Assembly: GCA_012514865.1 (NCBI GenBank)
Contig: JAAYZO010000235.1
Span: 1 to 8,451 of the forward strand
Length of the DNA: 8,451 bases
Direction of reading: 5' to 3'
Origin: Lentisphaerota bacterium
Lineage (GTDB): Bacteria > Verrucomicrobiota > Lentisphaeria > Oligosphaerales > JAFGRS01
The notes under the pieces were generated by a model. It did not search any database, was not told the origin of the DNA, and worked only from the letters and a program-made list of their open reading frames with translations. Shown here one piece after another: positions 5,987 to 8,451 of the stretch. The number at the start of each line of letters is the position of its first letter. The stretch's first letter is position 1. The position numbers and the translations under genes were made by a program.

Positions 5987-7231
5987 TCACTCCTGTTCCT
6001 TGGGCAGAATGACGCGATCGCCGACCTTGACCGCGTCGATATTGGCCTCGGGGAGGATCTCGGCCACGGAGACCTTGCCGAAGACCTTCGAGACCTGCAG
6101 CCGTGCCACCAGGCGGTCATCGCGGGCCACGAGCATGCGCAGGTTCTCGGGGACGCGGTTGACGCGACCGAGGTTCACGACGACGAAGTTCCACTCGTTG
6201 TTGACATCAACGATCTCGCCAGCGAGGTTGGGGTCGACCGCGCCGGCCTCGCCGTCGAAGCCGGTGGCCTTCTGCAGCCGTGCCACCTGCGCCTGGGCTT
6301 TGGTCAGGTCGCGCTTGACGTCCTTCAGTTCGGCCGAGGTCTCCTCGACCTCCTCGACGAGCTGCGCGATGCGCTGCTTCTGCTCGGCGACCTCTTTGCG
6401 GGCCTGCTCGTAGAGGGCGAGCTGCTCGTTGATGTCGGCGAAGTCGTTCTGCAGGGAGGTCAGCACGCCGCTGTACTCGCGTTCGTCCTTGATCTTCTCG
6501 GGGTCGGCCTGCCAGGAGAACTTGGTGACGCCCTGGATGGCGCTGGCGATGGCCTCAGCGTAGTCGTTGCAGCGCGTCACAAGGCCCTTGACGTTGCCGC
6601 CGAACTCATCGAGAGGCGCGGCATACGGGAACGGCCCATTGACCGGCTTGCCCTCGGCGTCCTGGGTCTCTTCGCGACGGCTGAAGGCGCCGGCGTCGAG
6701 GGGGTGGTTGATGGTCTCAGCGGCCTTGACGAGGGCGTCGATCATGGCCTTGTCGCGCGCGGAGACCGCCTCGACATGGCCCTGCACCGCGGTCACGGCC
6801 TCGGTGAACGGCGCGTCGCTGGAGAGATCACGGAGCTGCGCCGGGTCGACATCCAACTCCAACTGCGCCGCGGCCTTGACGAAGGCCTCGGCGAGGCTGT
6901 CGCGACGCTGATTCAGGACACCGGCCAGGGTCACGGCCTGGTTCAGGGTGCCCTCGTAGGTCGAGGGGTCGCTGACGTAGGTCTTCCAGCTCAGCGAGCC
7001 GTCCTCAGGCACCCCGGACTGCTTGTCGGCGCGCGTGAAGGACGTCCTGGCCTGGAGGCCGGAGTTGCTGTTCTGATCGACCTTGGCGACCATACGCGCC
7101 ACGGCCTCGGCGAGCTTGCCGGCGCGCTCCTCATAGAGGCCGCGCTTCTGCGAGATCATGAAACTCAGGACGGCCGCCACCACCGCCAGGACTGCGGCGA
7201 CGATACCGGAGATCGTACCCAGCTTTCCCAT
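5987..7231 (-). CDS. Membrane-anchored coiled-coil protein, 414 residues, unknown function
   Basis: One N-terminal membrane segment (about 7-26, Ala/Val-rich) is followed by a long mostly helical region, consistent with an inner-membrane anchor and a periplasmic body. A heptad-like coiled coil spans about 255-322 (ADINEQLALYEQARKEVAEQ and on to VARLQK). A compact C-terminal domain at 336-410 runs from NLAGEIVDVNNEWNFVVVNL to VKVGDRVILP, a beta-rich pattern with a Gly-hydrophobic repeat; it reminds me of C-terminal domains after coiled coils in PVC envelope proteins and of the FlgT C-terminal domain, but this is unverified. Codon use and composition are less Arg-rich than the flanks, typical of a real structural protein. 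ATG 7231 has GGGAG (7238-7242) 6 nt upstream. First gene of a three-gene module with the microprotein and lipoprotein. Confidence 0.85.
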   Translation of the reverse strand: MGKLGTISGIVAAVLAVVAAVLSFMISQKRGLYEERAGKLAEAVARMVAKVDQNSNSGLQARTSFTRADKQSGVPEDGSLSWKTYVSDPSTYEGTLNQAVTLAGVLNQRRDSLAEAFVKAAAQLELDVDPAQLRDLSSDAPFTEAVTAVQGHVEAVSARDKAMIDALVKAAETINHPLDAGAFSRREETQDAEGKPVNGPFPYAAPLDEFGGNVKGLVTRCNDYAEAIASAIQGVTKFSWQADPEKIKDEREYSGVLTSLQNDFADINEQLALYEQARKEVAEQKQRIAQLVEEVEETSAELKDVKRDLTKAQAQVARLQKATGFDGEAGAVDPNLAGEIVDVNNEWNFVVVNLGRVNRVPENLRMLVARDDRLVARLQVSKVFGKVSVAEILPEANIDAVKVGDRVILPKEQE

Positions 7232-7258
7232 GGATCACTCCCGCGCTCTTGAACGGCC

Positions 7259-7270
7259 GGCTTGCAAGCC
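7259..7270. promoter_or_regulatory. 12-bp perfect palindrome upstream of the coiled-coil gene
   Basis: GGCTTGCAAGCC is a perfect palindrome 28 bases from the ATG of the coiled-coil gene. The 8-mer TTGCAAGC in it recurs at 7440-7447, overlapping the candidate -35 box. Two copies in one upstream region could be a regulator site, but chance is not excluded. Confidence 0.3.
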
Positions 7271-7416
7271 CCGTGTTCTCAGACATGACAGACCGCCACC
7301 GCGGCGGCGGCCACCTCTACGGCTCTCCTGCCGTCGGGGCGGAGGCCCCCGACCGCAACCGCCAGGCCGGCCGCAACACCAGGCCCATCGGACCCGCTGC
7401 ACCCGACTTTGAGACC

Positions 7417-7445
7417 AATATTGCCGCGGCCGTCAGACTTTGCAA
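7417..7445 (-). promoter_or_regulatory. Candidate promoter for the coiled-coil/microprotein/lipoprotein module
   Basis: Read on the minus strand, TTGCAA (7440-7445) and AATATT (7417-7422) are 17 bases apart. Each matches about 4 of 6 consensus bases, and this is the most AT-rich spot upstream of the gene. It would give a long leader of roughly 180 nt. Confidence 0.3.
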
Positions 7446-7563
7446 GCAGAAATCCGCATCGCCGGTGGCGCTTTCCTTTTCCGGTTCCCGCCGGCGCCCC
7501 GCGGCGGGCGGCGGAACTCACCCGGACAGACCGGGGCGCATGGCCACCGGGATGCCCTGACCT

Positions 7564-7601
7564 GGATTATTCGCGAAGCGCGGATGCTTCGCTCACAATC
7601 C
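7564..7601. repeat. Inverted repeat 1 of the structured cluster, REP-like
   Basis: gcgaagc (7573-7579) pairs with gcttcgc (7586-7592) around a 6-nt loop. An outer stem, ggatt (7564-7568) with aatcc (7597-7601), is separated by a small imperfect internal loop. The result is a 38-nt imperfect palindrome outside any gene. Confidence 0.65.
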
Positions 7602-7602
7602 A

Positions 7603-7630
7603 CTTGCGCCGCAATGTACTGCGGCGCCAG
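7603..7630. repeat. Inverted repeat 2 of the structured cluster
   Basis: gcgccgca (7606-7613) pairs perfectly with tgcggcgc (7620-7627) around a 6-nt loop (atgtac). Two more outer pairs (7603-7604 with 7629-7630) follow after one mismatch. It starts two bases after inverted repeat 1. Confidence 0.65.
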
Positions 7631-7707
7631 TTTCGACGCGCGTCGCGGTGCGCCTCTGGCTCAAGGCCAGCCCTGAGCAAGAGGCCGCAAATGCCTCGCG
7701 TCGAAGC
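7630..7707. ncRNA. Long stem-loop, candidate structured RNA or REP-like element
   Basis: The outer stem is ttcgacgcg (7632-7640) with cgcgtcgaa (7697-7705), 9 perfect pairs, plus a G-C pair (7630/7707) and a T-G pair (7631/7706) that only works if the plus strand is transcribed. The inner stem is gcctct (7652-7657) with agaggc (7680-7685), one G-A mismatch, then gctca (7659-7663) with tgagc (7674-7678), capped by a 10-nt loop. The two stems are separated by an 11-by-11 internal loop. I cannot match it to a known RNA family; it could equally be a DNA palindrome of a repeat family. Confidence 0.4.
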
Positions 7708-7780
7708 CCGAAGGGTGGCCGGTCCACGGCGACGGCCCAGGGCCGGGCTCACCGGCGGCGCCCCGGACCGCCTTCCCCGT

Positions 7781-7804
7781 GGCATCGGGGGTGTCGTCGA
7801 TGCC
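7781..7804 (-). terminator. Hairpin downstream of the partial ABC ATPase gene
   Basis: ggcatcg (7781-7787) pairs perfectly with cgatgcc (7798-7804) around a 10-nt loop, 23 bases past the ATPase stop on the minus strand. Position fits a 3'-end hairpin, but no T-run follows, so it may only stabilise the transcript end. Confidence 0.35.
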
Positions 7805-7827
7805 GGGTACGGTGACTCCGGTTGGTC

Positions 7828-8451
7828 TCACGGCACCTCCGCCACCGCCGCCGCGGCGGCCGGCAGCGGCGGCGGGCCGAGGTCGGCGCGGCTCCCGGCC
7901 GGCACCGCGACGACCTGACCGTCGCGCACGATCAGGGTGCGGTGGGCGCGCTGCGCCAGATCGAGGTCGTGGGTCACCATGACGATGGTCTTGCCGCCCT
8001 TGCGGTTCAGCTCCTCGAGCAGGGCGATGATCTCACGGCCGGCGGTGACGTCGAGGTTCCCGGTGGGCTCGTCGGCCAGGATGATATCCGGGTCGTTCAT
8101 CAGGGCTCGCGCCAGGGCGACGCGCTGCTGCTCGCCGCCGGAGAGTTCCTGCGGGCGGTGCTGCAGGCGATGACCGAGGCCGAAGCGCTCGAGGAGGTCG
8201 GCGGCCTGGTGGCGGGCGCGGGTGCGGTTCCAGCCCCAGTGCAGCGCCGGGAGCATGACATTCTCGTGGGCATTCAGCTCCGGGAAGAGCAGGTAGCGCT
8301 GGAAGACATGGCCGAGGTGGCGCAGGCGCAGGGCGGTGCGCTGGGCCTCGGTGAGGTGCCGGTAGGACTGCCCGAGGCAGACCACATCCCCGGCGCTGGG
8401 GCGGTCCAGGCCGCCGAGGAGGTGCAGCAGGGTCGTCTTGCCACAGCCGCT
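7828..8451 (-). CDS. ABC transporter ATP-binding protein, LolD/MacB subfamily, C-terminal part (start beyond the right edge)
   Basis: 207 residues are visible; roughly 40 N-terminal residues are missing. The window opens inside Walker A (SGCGKTT). Then come Q-loop Gln51 in GHVFQRYLLFPEL, signature LSGGE (103-107), Walker B IILADE (123-128) with DEPTGNLD, and switch His161 in VTHDL. All are intact, so the ATPase should be active. 'FPELNAHENVMLPAL' is typical of LolD/MacB-like subunits working with FtsX-type permeases. The end is unusual: after VRDGQVVAVPAG comes a Pro/Ala-rich tail (PPPLPAAAAAVAEVP). No permease follows downstream, so a permease or membrane-fusion partner is probably encoded upstream, beyond the window. 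The GTG at 8385 is inside the conserved domain and is not the start. Confidence 0.92.
   Translation of the reverse strand, partial: SGCGKTTLLHLLGGLDRPSAGDVVCLGQSYRHLTEAQRTALRLRHLGHVFQRYLLFPELNAHENVMLPALHWGWNRTRARHQAADLLERFGLGHRLQHRPQELSGGEQQRVALARALMNDPDIILADEPTGNLDVTAGREIIALLEELNRKGGKTIVMVTHDLDLAQRAHRTLIVRDGQVVAVPAGSRADLGPPPLPAAAAAVAEVP

Larger units (their letters stand above)
7232..7827. other. Intergenic region of about 600 bases, no credible gene
   Basis: The region lies between the start of the coiled-coil gene and the stop of the partial ABC ATPase, both on the minus strand. Open frames within it are Arg/Pro/Ala-rich, lack ribosome binding sites and overlap in several frames, so I call none. 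The near part (7232-7445) looks like the 5' region of the coiled-coil gene. The far part (7564-7804) is dominated by inverted repeats. Confidence 0.6.

Noticed and set aside
5585..7252. A 555-codon plus-strand frame opposite the coiled-coil module
   Set aside because: It is antisense to three genes with ribosome binding sites; its Leu/Gly/Asp-rich product mirrors the coiled-coil codons.
7434..7530. Possible riboswitch upstream of the coiled-coil gene (GGGAACCGG, GCCACC-like strings on the minus strand)
   Set aside because: I compared by eye with cobalamin, c-di-GMP and glycine riboswitch cores and the conserved strings are not in the right order; there is also no matching downstream gene type.
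7733..7745. cggccc-a-gggccg palindrome and neighbouring GC-rich matches
   Set aside because: The arms are only 1 base apart, so no RNA hairpin can form as drawn, and short GC-only palindromes are expected by chance in this composition.
7409..7918. A 169-codon plus-strand frame over the structured gap
   Set aside because: Arg/Pro/Ala-rich, no ribosome binding site, runs antisense into the conserved ABC ATPase.

Overview
This is a high-GC bacterial window with tightly packed genes. The style suggests a Planctomycetes/PVC-type or related bacterium (for example Lentisphaerae, Kiritimatiellae or Armatimonadetes). Three things support that: a large multi-pass membrane protein of the DUF6784/DUF6785 type, an FtsX-type permease whose N-terminus carries the GDSVRGSLR signature I associate with planctomycete permeases, and an envelope gene set (coiled-coil protein plus tiny lipoprotein) of a kind I recall from PVC genomes. 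The taxonomic call is an inference. No rRNA, tRNA, CRISPR array, transposase or phage gene is visible.

Left block (1-3068, minus strand). Three genes form a tight operon, transcribed right to left: a GT-B (family 4-like) glycosyltransferase, a LolD/MacB-type ABC ATPase starting 7-16 bases after it, and an FtsX/MacB-type permease that overlaps the ATPase stop by ATGA and runs off the left edge. The ATPase and permease should form one transporter or mechanotransmission complex. The glycosyltransferase is probably co-expressed with it.

Divergent gap (3069-3513). This separates the glycosyltransferase operon from the plus-strand membrane protein. It holds a nested dyad, a strong two-tier hairpin and a good sigma70-like promoter facing right.

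Centre (3514-5553, plus strand). A single 679-residue polytopic membrane protein, transporter-like and of unknown function. Its stop codon lies at the edge of a degenerate 7-bp tandem repeat tract that fills the convergent gap to the next gene.

Right-centre block (5652-7231, minus strand). A compact three-gene envelope module: a 414-residue membrane-anchored coiled-coil protein, a 33-residue single-span membrane microprotein with a good ribosome binding site, and a 59-residue lipoprotein with a conserved-looking PWN..ASWEG tail.

Right gap (7232-7827). About 600 bases with no credible gene. It contains a 12-bp palindrome and a candidate promoter ahead of the coiled-coil gene, then three successive strong inverted repeats (7564-7707), the last a 78-nt long stem-loop. 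This is the best candidate in the window for an undescribed structured RNA or REP-like element.

Right edge (7828-8451, minus strand). The C-terminal 207 residues of a second LolD/MacB-type ABC ATPase, whose start lies outside the window. No permease follows it.
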